The notes under the pieces: generated by a model
Databases searched by the model: none
Told to the model about the DNA's origin: nothing
What the model saw: only the letters and a program-made list of their open reading frames with translations
Position numbers and translations under genes: made by a program
Part shown: piece by piece, positions 34,028-43,203 of the stretch
How the letters are laid out: each line of letters begins with the position of its first letter
Numbering within the stretch: position 1 is the stretch's first letter
From: Thalassolituus maritimus
Lineage (GTDB): Bacteria > Pseudomonadota > Gammaproteobacteria > Pseudomonadales > Oceanobacteraceae
Assembly: GCA_913019975.1 (NCBI GenBank)
Contig: CAJWBH010000011.1
Span: forward strand, 62,001 to 126,000
Direction: 5' to 3'
DNA: 64,000 nucleotides

Positions 34028-34750
34028 TTAAAAATCGTCGAAACGGAACAGCCATGAATAAGAAAAGCCAACATACTCATATTTGCCGACTTCTTCGCTG
34101 CCGTATTCCGGATTCCAGGTAACCGACAACCGGTGCGTATCATCAATCAGGATGCCGCCTTCCAGCGAGTACATCAGATCAATGGAGGTTTCTGACACAT
34201 CGTCCGGGAGCTGCAGATCAATAGCGCCTTCACCAAGGAAAAAATCCAGGTAATTCTGTATCTGCTGAATATCTGCTGCCGCAAATTCCTGAAAGGCTTC
34301 CGTCGAACTGACACCGACGCTATCGACTGTAAAAGTATAACTGGTACGAACAGCACCAACACCCAAACCGGCGAAGAGGTCAAAATTCGCAAAAGGCTGC
34401 GACAGAACAAAATTCACGGTCACCGCCTGACGACTGACACTATCGAGATAAGCACAACCAACAGAAACATCGTTAGTAATGCGGTCAACTGCCGTCTGAT
34501 CCAGACAGCCTCCTTCAAACTCCCGGTCGTCTTTACCCAAAACGGCACCTTCGACTTCCAGCGAAAAGCGATCACTGAAGTCCATACCAAAGCGGGTTTC
34601 AAAGTTCAGAATGGGATAGTCAGCGCCTGAGTACTGCTCATTGAGCTCACCATATTCTGCACCTACGCCCAGATACTGACTGGCCGAGACATTCGCTGAG
34701 CAAAGAGCAGCCGCGCCCACGAGCGCGCCAATTGCATACTGTATTTTCAT
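34028..34750 (-). CDS. Outer-membrane beta-barrel protein of unknown role
   Basis: This 240-residue protein has a signal peptide (MKIQYAIGALVGAAALCSANVSA) and an OmpA-like small barrel pattern: alternating strands such as YLGVGAEYGELNEQY, LFAGLGVGAVRTSYTF and SIDLMYSLEGG, ending in an aromatic C-terminal strand (YVGFSYSWLFRFDDF). Start ATG at 34750; the longer frame to 34807 would put residues before the signal. Two cysteines (in GGCLDQ and VGCAYL) may form a disulfide. Role unknown. Confidence 0.75.
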   Translation of the reverse strand: MKIQYAIGALVGAAALCSANVSASQYLGVGAEYGELNEQYSGADYPILNFETRFGMDFSDRFSLEVEGAVLGKDDREFEGGCLDQTAVDRITNDVSVGCAYLDSVSRQAVTVNFVLSQPFANFDLFAGLGVGAVRTSYTFTVDSVGVSSTEAFQEFAAADIQQIQNYLDFFLGEGAIDLQLPDDVSETSIDLMYSLEGGILIDDTHRLSVTWNPEYGSEEVGKYEYVGFSYSWLFRFDDF

Positions 34751-34877
34751 TGTTGTTATTAGAATCTGATTCGTGAGAAGAACAAAACAATGGCGCGGAA
34801 AGCCCAACAGGTCAAGCCTGGACTAAGTAAAGAGCCTTCTGCTACCACGCTCCACTCTCAATCGCGGCGCTTCACTT

Positions 34878-35141
34878 TTAACCGCGACGCCGTACGAAGA
34901 AGAAATCGACGATAAAGCCAGCAATGACCATCCCCAACAGATACTTACCTGAGATTTCTGCGGACGTCACCGGTGAACCCAGCGCCGTATGCAGCATCGG
35001 CACCATCATAAAGCCGATAAAGATACCGCCAATACGGAATACCGAAGCCGACCCTTTACTGTCTACCTTACGGGCCATAATGATGCCCGCATACATAATG
35101 GCAAAGCCGAGAAATGATACTGCGAAAGCTGCCAGATCCAT
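34878..35141 (-). CDS. Small inner-membrane protein, unknown
   Basis: This 87-residue protein has three hydrophobic helices (about 3-22, 36-55, 65-82) and a positive C-terminus (FFFVRRRG). I do not recognise a family. It stands alone, divergent from the bile-acid-type symporter, and start ATG at 35141 overlaps nothing. Confidence 0.6.
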   Translation of the reverse strand: MDLAAFAVSFLGFAIMYAGIIMARKVDSKGSASVFRIGGIFIGFMMVPMLHTALGSPVTSAEISGKYLLGMVIAGFIVDFFFVRRRG

Positions 35142-35271
35142 CTTAAAACCCTGTTATTGTGTCGAATAATCGCATGGTACCTATAATCAACTCACGAGTC
35201 ATTCCACCTTGCTATCCCCCCTTTGCTGCGATAGTTTTCGTCGCTAAATAACAACTTATTCAGGAACTCCC

Positions 35272-36138
35272 ATGTTCGAGATTCTCACCCAGGTTGCTCT
35301 TCCTATATCCCTGATTCTGATCATGGCAGGCGTCGGCATGGGGCTGACTCCAGCTGATTTTGGCCGAGTGATTGCCCAGCCAAAAGCGTTCGTGATTGGT
35401 GCTGTCTGCCAGATGGTATTGCTGCCTTTAATCGCTATCGGCATCATTGAATTGACGGGCCTGACCGGCCCCTTGGCGATCGGCCTCTTTATACTCGCAC
35501 TCTGCCCAGGAGGCACCACCTCAAACCTCTATACGCTTCTTGCCCGTGGCGACGTCGGTTTGTCAGTATCGCTGACCGCCGTCATCGGTTTTATCACACC
35601 ATTTACTATCCCGATTCTCGGCGCCTGGGCGATTCACCAGTATGGCGATGCCGACCAGACGTTTGAGCTGCCACTGGCCAAGACCTGGATTACGCTGATG
35701 GTTGTGACGGTTATTCCTGTAATTGTCGGCATGCTGATCCGCCGCTTTGCCAGCAACTTTGCTGTAAAGATGGAACCCTGGGTATCGCGCTTTTCGGTCG
35801 CCGTACTGGCTCTCGTTATCATCTCCATCTGTATTAATCTGGGCCCTCAGCTTATCGACTTTGTAGTCGCATCTGGCCCGGCCACTCTGCTGCTGAACCT
35901 GATTACTATGGGTCTTGGCTACCTGCTGGGCAATGCCCTGCTTCACCACGAGGACCAGGCCCGAACGATCTGCCTCGAAGTTGGCCTCCAGAACGGTACG
36001 CTGGCTCTCATGGTCGTCACCGGTATTCTGGCCAGCCCCGAAATGGCTGTTGCACCATCGGTGTACAGCCTGCTGATGTTCGCCACAGCGACCCTGTTTA
36101 CACTGTGGGTACGAAACCGCCCACTGACCTCCGCCTGA
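35272..36138 (+). CDS. Bile acid:sodium symporter (BASS) family transporter
   Basis: This 288-residue inner-membrane carrier has about 9-10 helices. Family hallmarks are LALCPGGTTSNLYTLLARGDVGLSV (with CPGG-x-x-SN, about 80-90) in the first crossing helix and EVGLQNGTLA (about 237-246) in the second. Bacterial members move sodium with organic anions such as pantoate, pyruvate-like acids or taurocholate; the substrate here is unknown. Confidence 0.9.
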   Translation: MFEILTQVALPISLILIMAGVGMGLTPADFGRVIAQPKAFVIGAVCQMVLLPLIAIGIIELTGLTGPLAIGLFILALCPGGTTSNLYTLLARGDVGLSVSLTAVIGFITPFTIPILGAWAIHQYGDADQTFELPLAKTWITLMVVTVIPVIVGMLIRRFASNFAVKMEPWVSRFSVAVLALVIISICINLGPQLIDFVVASGPATLLLNLITMGLGYLLGNALLHHEDQARTICLEVGLQNGTLALMVVTGILASPEMAVAPSVYSLLMFATATLFTLWVRNRPLTSA

Positions 36139-36157
36139 TATACCCGGCTATTCAGAT

Positions 36158-36177
36158 GGCCTGCCTGCTGGCAGGCC
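36158..36177. terminator. Hairpin after the BASS transporter gene
   Basis: GGCCTGCC, loop TGCT, GGCAGGCC. No T run follows, so termination is only possible. Confidence 0.4.
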
Positions 36178-36274
36178 GAACTCAAGACAATCAACGTCAT
36201 CCTTGCCAATGCACCGGCAACCGTCTGGTGTAATATGCCTGCCTCTAATGAATCACTCATGAGGCTGTATCTCC

Positions 36275-36790
36275 ATGCTCGGTCAGATCATCAAGTCGAT
36301 TATCAAACGCAATGAGCCTGCAATCATTCCTGCGCAGGGAACCTCGGTCGTTCGCCAGCGCGTCTGGCCACACCAGATCGACTACAACCTTCACATGAAT
36401 AACGCCAAGTACCTGAATGTTCTCGAAGGTGCCCGCTGGACCCTTTTCCGTGACAACGGTTGGTTCAAACACCTCTTTGAGAAGCGCATCAACCTGGTAG
36501 TGGCATCGCTGGAAATTACCTTTATCCGTGAGCTTAACCTGTTCAGCAGCTACGAAATTCACACCAAGCTGCTGACCTGGGACGAAAAGTACATCTACTT
36601 CGAACACCGCTTAATGGTGAAAGGTAAGCTATATGGCCACGCGCTGGTAAAAATGGCCGGAGTACGCAAAGGCAAGCGCGCACTGACGCCAGAGATCTGC
36701 GAGGCCGTGGGCGCAGACTTCAACCAGGCGGATGTAAAAGAAGCCATCACCCACTGGAGCGACATGACTCAGGCCAAACGCGAGCTCTGA
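36275..36790 (+). CDS. THEM6/4HBT-type acyl-CoA thioesterase
   Basis: This 171-residue hotdog-fold protein has the motif VWPHQIDYNLHMNNAKYL (about 30-47), in which the Asp and following H-M-N-N are the usual thioesterase active segment, then EGARWTLFRDNGW. The long helix and strand order fit 4-hydroxybenzoyl-CoA-thioesterase-like proteins of the THEM6 group. Substrate unknown; it stands alone. Confidence 0.82.
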   Translation: MLGQIIKSIIKRNEPAIIPAQGTSVVRQRVWPHQIDYNLHMNNAKYLNVLEGARWTLFRDNGWFKHLFEKRINLVVASLEITFIRELNLFSSYEIHTKLLTWDEKYIYFEHRLMVKGKLYGHALVKMAGVRKGKRALTPEICEAVGADFNQADVKEAITHWSDMTQAKREL

Positions 36791-36920
36791 TAACGTCATG
36801 AAACGTCAGAGAGTCTCACCCGGCCGGGACATGGGTAAAGGAAAGTAAGTGCTCAGTCCGTCGCAGGATGGTTCATATACACTGAGTTCTAACAACCGAC
36901 TACCGAGATGGAGAACTCTG

Positions 36921-37367
36921 ATGAAGCCACTTTTTAAAGTTGCCGCGACCCTCGTACTTGCGGGTGTCGCCGGCCACGCTGCCGCCGACATTAAACCTTT
37001 TGAGGCTGTGGAATACCGAAAGGGTATTTTTAAAGCCGTTAAATGGCATTTCGGCGCTATGGGTGACATGGTCAAAGGTAAAGCTGAATTCGACAGCGAA
37101 GACTTCGCGCGCCGCGCAGATCTGCTCGCGGCATTAAGTCAGATGCCATGGGAAGGTTTCCGCCCTGGCACCTACGCCAGTGCCACATCAGCCTTGCCTG
37201 TGATTGAAGACGAATGGGAAGACTTCACCGCAGCTGGTGATGCCTTCAGCGAAAAAGCAGCCGCCTTAGCGGTCGCCGCAAAAGGCGACGATATGAAAGC
37301 GATCAAATCAGCATTCGTAGCCACTGCCCGCACCTGTAAAGGCTGCCACGATGACTTCAAAGACTGA
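36921..37367 (+). CDS. Cytochrome c' (class II c-type cytochrome)
   Basis: This 148-residue periplasmic haem protein has a signal peptide MKPLFKVAATLVLAGVAGHAAA and one C-terminal haem site C-K-G-C-H (in RTCKGCHDDFKD), as expected of the four-helix class II fold. These proteins bind NO and may protect against it. Start ATG at 36921 has a GGAG site; an upstream in-frame start at 36849 is not supported. It converges with, and slightly overlaps, a cytochrome b561-type gene, a common pairing. Confidence 0.92.
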   Translation: MKPLFKVAATLVLAGVAGHAAADIKPFEAVEYRKGIFKAVKWHFGAMGDMVKGKAEFDSEDFARRADLLAALSQMPWEGFRPGTYASATSALPVIEDEWEDFTAAGDAFSEKAAALAVAAKGDDMKAIKSAFVATARTCKGCHDDFKD

Positions 37368-38019
37368 TTAAAAGCGCCACCGCTCCGGCGGCCAACGCCA
37401 CAGAACAAAGCCCGGTCCACACAGGCGCCCGGGCTTTTTTATTCACCGGCCCGTCAGCATACCGGCCCGGTTTTTTATTGCCTGTCACCATCCCCTGCAG
37501 CAAGCTTTCATTTTTCGCGAACTGATGAAACAGTACTGCCAGAATATGCAGGCCAACGATGCCCAGAAGCACATTAAAGGAAATTTCGTGGAGTTCAGTA
37601 AGAAGCAGACTGGTGTCATAACTCACCATCGGGAATAAGGGCCCCTCGAACAAAACATCATCCGTAGCGAATAATCCCGAGACAACCTGAAATCCGACAA
37701 GACCTAACAAACCAAGCACCGCCAACGCACCCAGGGGGTTATGGCTGAGATAATGCAACTCTCTTCCGCTGAGCAAATCCCGGGCATACACCAGAGTCGA
37801 TTTCGGAGAACGGATAAAGTGACTAAATCTGGCATACGCAGGCCCAGCCACGCCCCACAGTACCCGGAAAATGATCAATCCCAGAGCCGTCAGTCCAAAG
37901 GCCTGGTGCCAATCCATCCAGCCCTGCTCGACAGTCAGCCAGGCACCCGCCAGACAAACAGTCAGCCCCCAGTGGAAAATACGGATAAATATATCCCAGA
38001 CGTAGGTTTTCTCAGACAC
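37357..38019 (-). CDS. Cytochrome b561-family membrane protein
   Basis: This 220-residue di-haem membrane protein probably passes electrons between quinol and periplasmic cytochrome. Four helices carry candidate haem histidines in RIFHWGLTV, DWHQAFGLT, TELHEISFN and VGLHILAVLFHQF. An extra C-terminal helix follows a basic linker (about 180-200). Its 3' end overlaps the cytochrome c' gene by 11 bases on the opposite strand, supporting a shared role. Confidence 0.9.
   Translation of the reverse strand: MSEKTYVWDIFIRIFHWGLTVCLAGAWLTVEQGWMDWHQAFGLTALGLIIFRVLWGVAGPAYARFSHFIRSPKSTLVYARDLLSGRELHYLSHNPLGALAVLGLLGLVGFQVVSGLFATDDVLFEGPLFPMVSYDTSLLLTELHEISFNVLLGIVGLHILAVLFHQFAKNESLLQGMVTGNKKPGRYADGPVNKKARAPVWTGLCSVALAAGAVALLISL
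37409..37442 (+). terminator. Terminator of the cytochrome c' gene inside the facing gene
   Basis: AGCCCGG and CCGGGCT form a 7-bp stem with a 13-base loop, followed by a T run (37435-37442). It lies within the 3' coding end of the b561 gene. Confidence 0.6.
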
Positions 38020-38303
38020 AAGGGGCTCCCGCTGGATGGTCTTCAGAAATTTTACGAAAATGCTGACGACATCAAATTTTAAGAGGAATTAATCAGATAG
38101 TTTACGGAAGTGTGTGAAGAACGAACGTACACGACTATAAATAATTGTCAGGGCCAGATAGGCACACCTCTCCAAGTCAGGAAAGAGTGACAATATCAGC
38201 AATTCTCAGAATGCTTCTGATGTCTCCGATGGTCACTGTCAGTAGATTCATGGTCTGGTAGTGTGACGAGACCAATACGCATCAAATACCGAAGGAGAAT
38301 GGT
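38020..38303. other. 284-base spacer with no recognised element
   Basis: This divergent spacer between the b561 gene and the RmlD-like gene is AT-rich near 38130-38150 (CGACTATAAATAATTG, a plausible -10 region). I see no RNA gene or clear operator. A GGAG ribosome site serves the RmlD-like start. Confidence 0.5.
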
Positions 38304-39224
38304 ATGACATGGATGATCACAGGTGCGGGAGGCCAGGTAGGCCAGTGCTTGCAGCAACAACTCAAACAATCGCGGCGCCGCATCATCGCGCTCAGTCATA
38401 GCGCATTAGACATCACTAACGACAAACTACTGACTCGTGTACTCGAGGCCAGCAGACCCAGAGTGATCTTCAACTGCGCTGCCTATACCCACATGAATAA
38501 AGCAGAGCAACAGGGAGAACTCGCCTGGAAAGTCAATGCGAGGGCACCCTCAACACTGGCCCGATGGTGTAACGACAATGGCGCCTGGTTGATTCCTCTG
38601 TCTTCAGACTACGTTTTCTCTGGCTGGATGGCTGATGCCTACTCTGAAAGTGCCTTACCCTGCCCTTTATCAGAATATGGGCGAAGTAAACTGGCCGGAG
38701 AGCAGTCAGTAATGGAAAGCTGCGATAGAGCCGTCGTCATCCGTACGGGTTGGCTGTTCAGTCAGTATGGTAAAAATCCACTTTGTTACATGTTGAACAG
38801 TGCTCAGAAGTCCCTCAAGATCAATGTGGCAAGCGACGCCTATGTTTCTCCGACACCCGCTGTCTCGTTAGCCGAAACCATGGTAGAAATTGCCAGTCTG
38901 GCTGAACAGGGGCGTATTGCCAGAGGGCGATACCATTTCGCCGGTACGCCAACTGCGAGCACTTATATTTTTGCAGGTGAGATGCTACGTCAGGCCAACG
39001 AGTTAGGGTTAATCGACCGTCGCTGCCGTCTGTTACCAGAAACGATTAACCCGCCGGGTTCGGGCGCAATGAGACCACACAATTCTGCCCTGGTATCGCA
39101 GAAGCTACCCGATTTAGGTATTTATCCACCCGACTGGCGCACAGAACTGTCAGCGACTCTGGAAGCGATCAAAGAGCGTCAGAGTCTGGGCGAGCCCGGT
39201 CTCTGTCAGGCCTTTGCCTCGTAA
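38304..39224 (+). CDS. RmlD-family NAD(P)-dependent sugar-nucleotide reductase (orphan)
   Basis: This 306-residue short-chain reductase resembles dTDP-4-dehydrorhamnose reductase. The nucleotide loop is ITGAGGQVGQCL (5-16). The family motif normally written YTxVDxAE reads YTHMNKAE (about 61-68), the serine/DYVFSG region (about 98-105) is intact, and the Y-x3-K pair is in EYGRSKLAGEQ. No rmlA, rmlB or rmlC is in view. Its last 19 bases overlap the folA end on the opposite strand. Confidence 0.8.
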   Translation: MTWMITGAGGQVGQCLQQQLKQSRRRIIALSHSALDITNDKLLTRVLEASRPRVIFNCAAYTHMNKAEQQGELAWKVNARAPSTLARWCNDNGAWLIPLSSDYVFSGWMADAYSESALPCPLSEYGRSKLAGEQSVMESCDRAVVIRTGWLFSQYGKNPLCYMLNSAQKSLKINVASDAYVSPTPAVSLAETMVEIASLAEQGRIARGRYHFAGTPTASTYIFAGEMLRQANELGLIDRRCRLLPETINPPGSGAMRPHNSALVSQKLPDLGIYPPDWRTELSATLEAIKERQSLGEPGLCQAFAS

Positions 39225-39712
39225 ACAACAAAGCTGTAGTTGTATGGATTAGGGCCTTCGGCGGCGAAATCTTCGCGAGCAACTTCCTGCCACAGGCTTT
39301 TGTCGTACTCAGGAAAGAAAGCATCCCCCTCAACGTCTGCATGAACCTCGGTCAGATACAGGCGGTCGGTATGAGGCAGTGCCAAGGTGTAGATTTCTGC
39401 GCCCCCCATAATCATGGCTTCTTCCTGGCCATCAATCAGGCAAACGCTCTCCGCCAGTTCTCTTGCGGCTTCGACGCTGTTCACGACCTTAACACCTTCG
39501 GGCTGGTAGTCGGCCTGTCGGGTAATCACGATATTGGTACGACCGGGAAGCGGCTTACCGATGCTCTCGTAAGTTTTCCTCCCCATGATGACAGGCTTAC
39601 CCATCGTGGTTTGCTTGAAGTACTTCAGGTCATTCGGCAGATACCAGGGCAATGCGTTATTGCGTCCGATGACACCATTTTCGGCAACCGCCACTATCAT
39701 GGAGAGCTTCAC
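39206..39712 (-). CDS. folA: Dihydrofolate reductase
   Basis: This enzyme reduces dihydrofolate with NADPH; the product feeds thymidylate synthesis by ThyA, encoded about 2 kb away. The 168 residues start MKLSMIVAVAENGVIGRNNALPWYLPNDLKYFK, with the catalytic acid as Asp28 (in LPNDL). The NADPH loop VIMGRKTYESIGKPLPGR and the IMGGAEIY segment (about 101-108) are present. Confidence 0.95.
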   Translation of the reverse strand: MKLSMIVAVAENGVIGRNNALPWYLPNDLKYFKQTTMGKPVIMGRKTYESIGKPLPGRTNIVITRQADYQPEGVKVVNSVEAARELAESVCLIDGQEEAMIMGGAEIYTLALPHTDRLYLTEVHADVEGDAFFPEYDKSLWQEVAREDFAAEGPNPYNYSFVVYEAKA

Positions 39713-39769
39713 AGAGAAATCCCGTCGCTAAAAAATCAGCGCCTATGATAGCGATGCAGGTCAGCATTG

Positions 39770-41440
39770 TCAGGCGCACCGGGCCACAAATTCCGGCATG
39801 CGATCAGCAGCAATTGGTTTCGAAAACAGATACCCCTGACATTCGTCGCATCCCAGCCCCGCCAGTCGTGATTGCGTCGATGCCTGCTCGACCCCTTCTG
39901 CGATCACCTTAAGTTTCAGGCTGTGAGCAAGATGAATGATTGAGCCCGCAATCGCATCATCGTCATTATTTATCCCCACAGACTTAACAAAGTCACGGTC
40001 AATTTTCAGGTAATCAACGGGCAGCGTACGCAGACTGGCGAACGATGAATATCCAGTGCCAAAGTCATCGATCGCAATGGCGATATTTTCAAACCGTAGA
40101 CGCGCAAGCGTGTCTGCCGTGCGGTCGTTTCCTTCCATGATCATGGCTTCTGTAATTTCGAGCGTAAGGTGCTTACCCGCAAGACCTACCTCATCAAGAA
40201 TACCAAGCACCTGATCCGCGAGATCTGGCTGGAAGAATTGTCGCGACGTCAGGTTCACCGACACTCTGGCATCTTCGGGCATAAGTCCGTCGTCCAGCCA
40301 CTGGCGAAACTGTTGGCAGGCACTTTCGATAGCCCACATTCCGAACTTTTCGATCAGGCCGGTCGTTTCCAGCACCGGAATAAACTGCTCCGGCGGCACA
40401 TGACCAAACACGGGGTGATTCCAGCGCATCAGCGCCTCGACGCCATAGAGACGCTGCCCATCCATACTCATTTGTGGCTGGTATTCCATGGATATCTGGC
40501 GGTTATCCAACGCATGATAGATCGCCATCTCCAGACCTCCGCGAATCCGGTCCTCGGCAGAGTGGGCGCTGTAGATAACATAGCTGTTCTGACCGATCTG
40601 TTTGGCACCCGACAATACCTGCTCGGCATGCAGAATCAGATTGCCAGCATCGTGGTCCGCTTCGCCAGCCAGTGCTGCGCCAATGCTGCCCGAGAGTTTT
40701 ATTTTTTCTCCCTGAAAGGTCACCGGCGCATCCAATTGGGCGCTGATTTTTTCGCAGACCTGAATCAGGTTACGCGTCTGTCGGAGGTTTTCGGCAATCA
40801 ACGCAAATGTGTTGCCGCCAATCCGGGCCAGGGTGTCGGATTTCCGGGTGACAGAGCGCAGTCGCTCCGTCAGTTCAATCAGCACCGCATCTCCCGCAGA
40901 GTGGCCGAATGATTCACTCAGCCGGTGAAAATGATCAAGATCCAGGATCACCAACCCCATCGGTTGCTTGCTTCGTTTATGGGCTTCCAGTGAGTGTTCA
41001 AGGCGATCCTGAAACAAGTAGCGGTTAGGCAGCCCAGTAAGAGGGTCCAGATAGCGGTTCGAACGCAACGCGCATTCCCGGGCTTTTCTTGTCGCAGCGG
41101 TACGGATAGCAGGAATCAGCTCAGCGGAATTGGTCACTACCTCCTGCGCGCCTAGCTCCAGTAGCCGCTCCATACGCATGTCCGGGAAGTTCAGCATCAC
41201 CACCAGAGGCGCCTCGGGCAAAGCCTGTGTGGTGTAATCGAGAATCTGCGCCAGCCTCTCACTGTATGTCGAGGCATGAAGCACAATCACGCCTTCTGAT
41301 TCCATCCAGCTTTCGGCGAGTGATTTGCCATCCTCACAGAGGCAAACGCGGACGGCTCTCGGCAAAGCTGGCTCAGCTTCATCGATGGAATGCCAGAAAA
41401 CGATGGGTGTTTCAAACTTAACGGGTTTAATGAAAGACAC
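39770..41440 (-). CDS. c-di-GMP protein with degenerate GGDEF and intact EAL domains
   Basis: This 556-residue protein probably degrades cyclic di-GMP. I placed the start at GTG 41440 because GGGAGG lies 8 bases upstream; the longer frame to 41506 lacks one. An N-terminal receiver-like region (about 1-115) precedes a GGDEF domain whose signature reads GGNTF, so synthesis is unlikely. The EAL domain (about 300-550) keeps VEALMRW, NLTSRQF, ITEAMIME, DDFGTGYSS, KIDRDFV and AEGVEQ, the set of an active phosphodiesterase. Confidence 0.88.
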   Translation of the reverse strand: MSFIKPVKFETPIVFWHSIDEAEPALPRAVRVCLCEDGKSLAESWMESEGVIVLHASTYSERLAQILDYTTQALPEAPLVVMLNFPDMRMERLLELGAQEVVTNSAELIPAIRTAATRKARECALRSNRYLDPLTGLPNRYLFQDRLEHSLEAHKRSKQPMGLVILDLDHFHRLSESFGHSAGDAVLIELTERLRSVTRKSDTLARIGGNTFALIAENLRQTRNLIQVCEKISAQLDAPVTFQGEKIKLSGSIGAALAGEADHDAGNLILHAEQVLSGAKQIGQNSYVIYSAHSAEDRIRGGLEMAIYHALDNRQISMEYQPQMSMDGQRLYGVEALMRWNHPVFGHVPPEQFIPVLETTGLIEKFGMWAIESACQQFRQWLDDGLMPEDARVSVNLTSRQFFQPDLADQVLGILDEVGLAGKHLTLEITEAMIMEGNDRTADTLARLRFENIAIAIDDFGTGYSSFASLRTLPVDYLKIDRDFVKSVGINNDDDAIAGSIIHLAHSLKLKVIAEGVEQASTQSRLAGLGCDECQGYLFSKPIAADRMPEFVARCA

Positions 41441-41575
41441 TACAGAACCTCCCTGTGACGTATACAGAGAGTGTAGAAGGCCTCCCGATATTAGCCCGGG
41501 AGACACACAAAAGTCAGGCGTCAGTTCTCAGACGGAAAATAACGCCGGAAAACAGGCACCCCAAAAAACAACCGA

Positions 41576-42370
41576 TCAGACAGCGACCGGCGCCTTAATG
41601 TGCGGGTGCGACTCATAACCTTCAATCACAAAATCTTCGAACTTATAGTCGAAAATGCTTTCAGGCTTACGTGCAATCACCAGCTTAGGTAACGCCAGCG
41701 GCTCACGACTCAACTGCAGATCAGTCTGCTCAAGGTGGTTGGCGTAAAGATGAACGTCACCGCCCGTCCAGACGAAATCCCCCACTTCAAGGTCGCATTG
41801 CTGAGCCATCATATGCAGCAGCAAAGCGTAGCTGGCGATATTGAATGGAACACCCAGGAAAATATCTGCGCTGCGCTGATAAAGCTGGCAGGAAAGCTTG
41901 CCGTCAGCGACGTAGAACTGGAAGAAAGCATGGCACGGTGGCAGAGCCATATTTTCGATTTCGCCCACATTCCAGGCACTGACAATCAGGCGGCGGGAAT
42001 CAGGGTTATTCTTAATCTGCTCGACAATCTGAGATATCTGATCAACATGGCGGCCGTCAGCTGTTGGCCAGCTACGCCACTGTGACCCGTACACAGGCCC
42101 GAGGTTTCCCTCTTCGTCTGCCCACTCATCCCAGATGGATACGCCGTTTTCTTTCAGGTAGCTGATATTGGTATCACCACTCAGAAACCAGAGCAGCTCA
42201 TGAATGATTGAGCGCAGGTGCAGCTTTTTGGTGGTAACGAGCGGGAAGCCTTCGCTCAGATCAAAGCGCATCTGGTAGCCGAAACAACTGTAGGTACCCG
42301 TTCCGGTGCGGTCTTCTTTAAATACACCGTGTTCGCGTACATGACGCATCAGATCGAGGTATTGTTTCAT
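41576..42370 (-). CDS. thyA: Thymidylate synthase
   Basis: This enzyme makes dTMP from dUMP. The 264 residues are the exact E. coli length. The catalytic cysteine is in [13 protein letters not shown] (about 143-155), followed by [22 protein letters not shown] (in outline 160-181). The C-terminus IKAPVAV is the conserved closing tail. It overlaps lgt by four bases, the standard lgt-thyA operon. Confidence 0.97.
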   Translation of the reverse strand: MKQYLDLMRHVREHGVFKEDRTGTGTYSCFGYQMRFDLSEGFPLVTTKKLHLRSIIHELLWFLSGDTNISYLKENGVSIWDEWADEEGNLGPVYGSQWRSWPTADGRHVDQISQIVEQIKNNPDSRRLIVSAWNVGEIENMALPPCHAFFQFYVADGKLSCQLYQRSADIFLGVPFNIASYALLLHMMAQQCDLEVGDFVWTGGDVHLYANHLEQTDLQLSREPLALPKLVIARKPESIFDYKFEDFVIEGYESHPHIKAPVAV

Positions 42371-43179
42371 GCTTTTTTAGCTCCGCTATTTGTGCCGTTA
42401 CGGTAGGCCCAGATCAATAGAATCAGACCAAATACGATCATTGGCAGGCTCAACATCTGCCCGCGGGTCATCCAGCCAAACATATCGAAGCCGATGTGTG
42501 CATCCGGCTCACGGAAGAATTCAGCGATGGTACGGAAAACCCCATAACCAATCAGGAACATCGCACTGACCGCTTTCTGCGGACGAGGGCGAGACGAATA
42601 AAACCAGAGAATAACAAACAGGAGAAAGCCTTCCAAACCCGCCTGATAAAGCTGCGAAGGATGACGCGCAAACTCATCCGCGCGCGGAAAAACCATCGCC
42701 CAGGGCACATGCTCAGGGTCAGCGACGCGGCCCCATAATTCACCGCCGATAAAGTTGCCGATGCGCCCGAACATCAAACCCAGTGGGACAAATGGCGCAC
42801 CGAAATCACCGACGTCAAAGAAACTCTTCTTGTGAATTTTGCAGAAGATCAGAATGGCAGTCAGAACGCCAAGCAAACCGCCATGAAAGGACATGCCCCC
42901 CTCCCAGACACGGAACAGCCACAATGGATCTTCGAGAAACTGCGGGAAGTTATAAAACAGGACGTAGCCCATGCGGCCGCCAATCACGACCCCCATCGCG
43001 CCGTAGAAAATCAGGTCAGAGACCTGCTGCGTGGTCCAACCACTGCCAGGCTGCTTCGCACGCCATGTCGCCAGCAGATAGGCCGAAGCAAACGCTGCGA
43101 GGTACATCAGGCCGTACCAATGCACTTTTATAAAGCCGAGTTCAAACGCGACAGGATTAATATCCGGATAGGTCAGCAT
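42367..43179 (-). CDS. lgt: Prolipoprotein diacylglyceryl transferase
   Basis: This inner-membrane enzyme attaches diacylglycerol to the lipobox cysteine of lipoproteins such as the DctP and imelysin proteins here. It has 270 residues and about seven helices. The essential segments [22 protein letters not shown] (catalytic-region His near 103) and [14 protein letters not shown] (about 139-152) are intact. It is upstream of thyA and downstream of a TauE-like gene. Confidence 0.97.
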   Translation of the reverse strand: MLTYPDINPVAFELGFIKVHWYGLMYLAAFASAYLLATWRAKQPGSGWTTQQVSDLIFYGAMGVVIGGRMGYVLFYNFPQFLEDPLWLFRVWEGGMSFHGGLLGVLTAILIFCKIHKKSFFDVGDFGAPFVPLGLMFGRIGNFIGGELWGRVADPEHVPWAMVFPRADEFARHPSQLYQAGLEGFLLFVILWFYSSRPRPQKAVSAMFLIGYGVFRTIAEFFREPDAHIGFDMFGWMTRGQMLSLPMIVFGLILLIWAYRNGTNSGAKKA

Positions 43180-43203
43180 GGTACTTCCCTGACAGTAAAA
43201 CAG

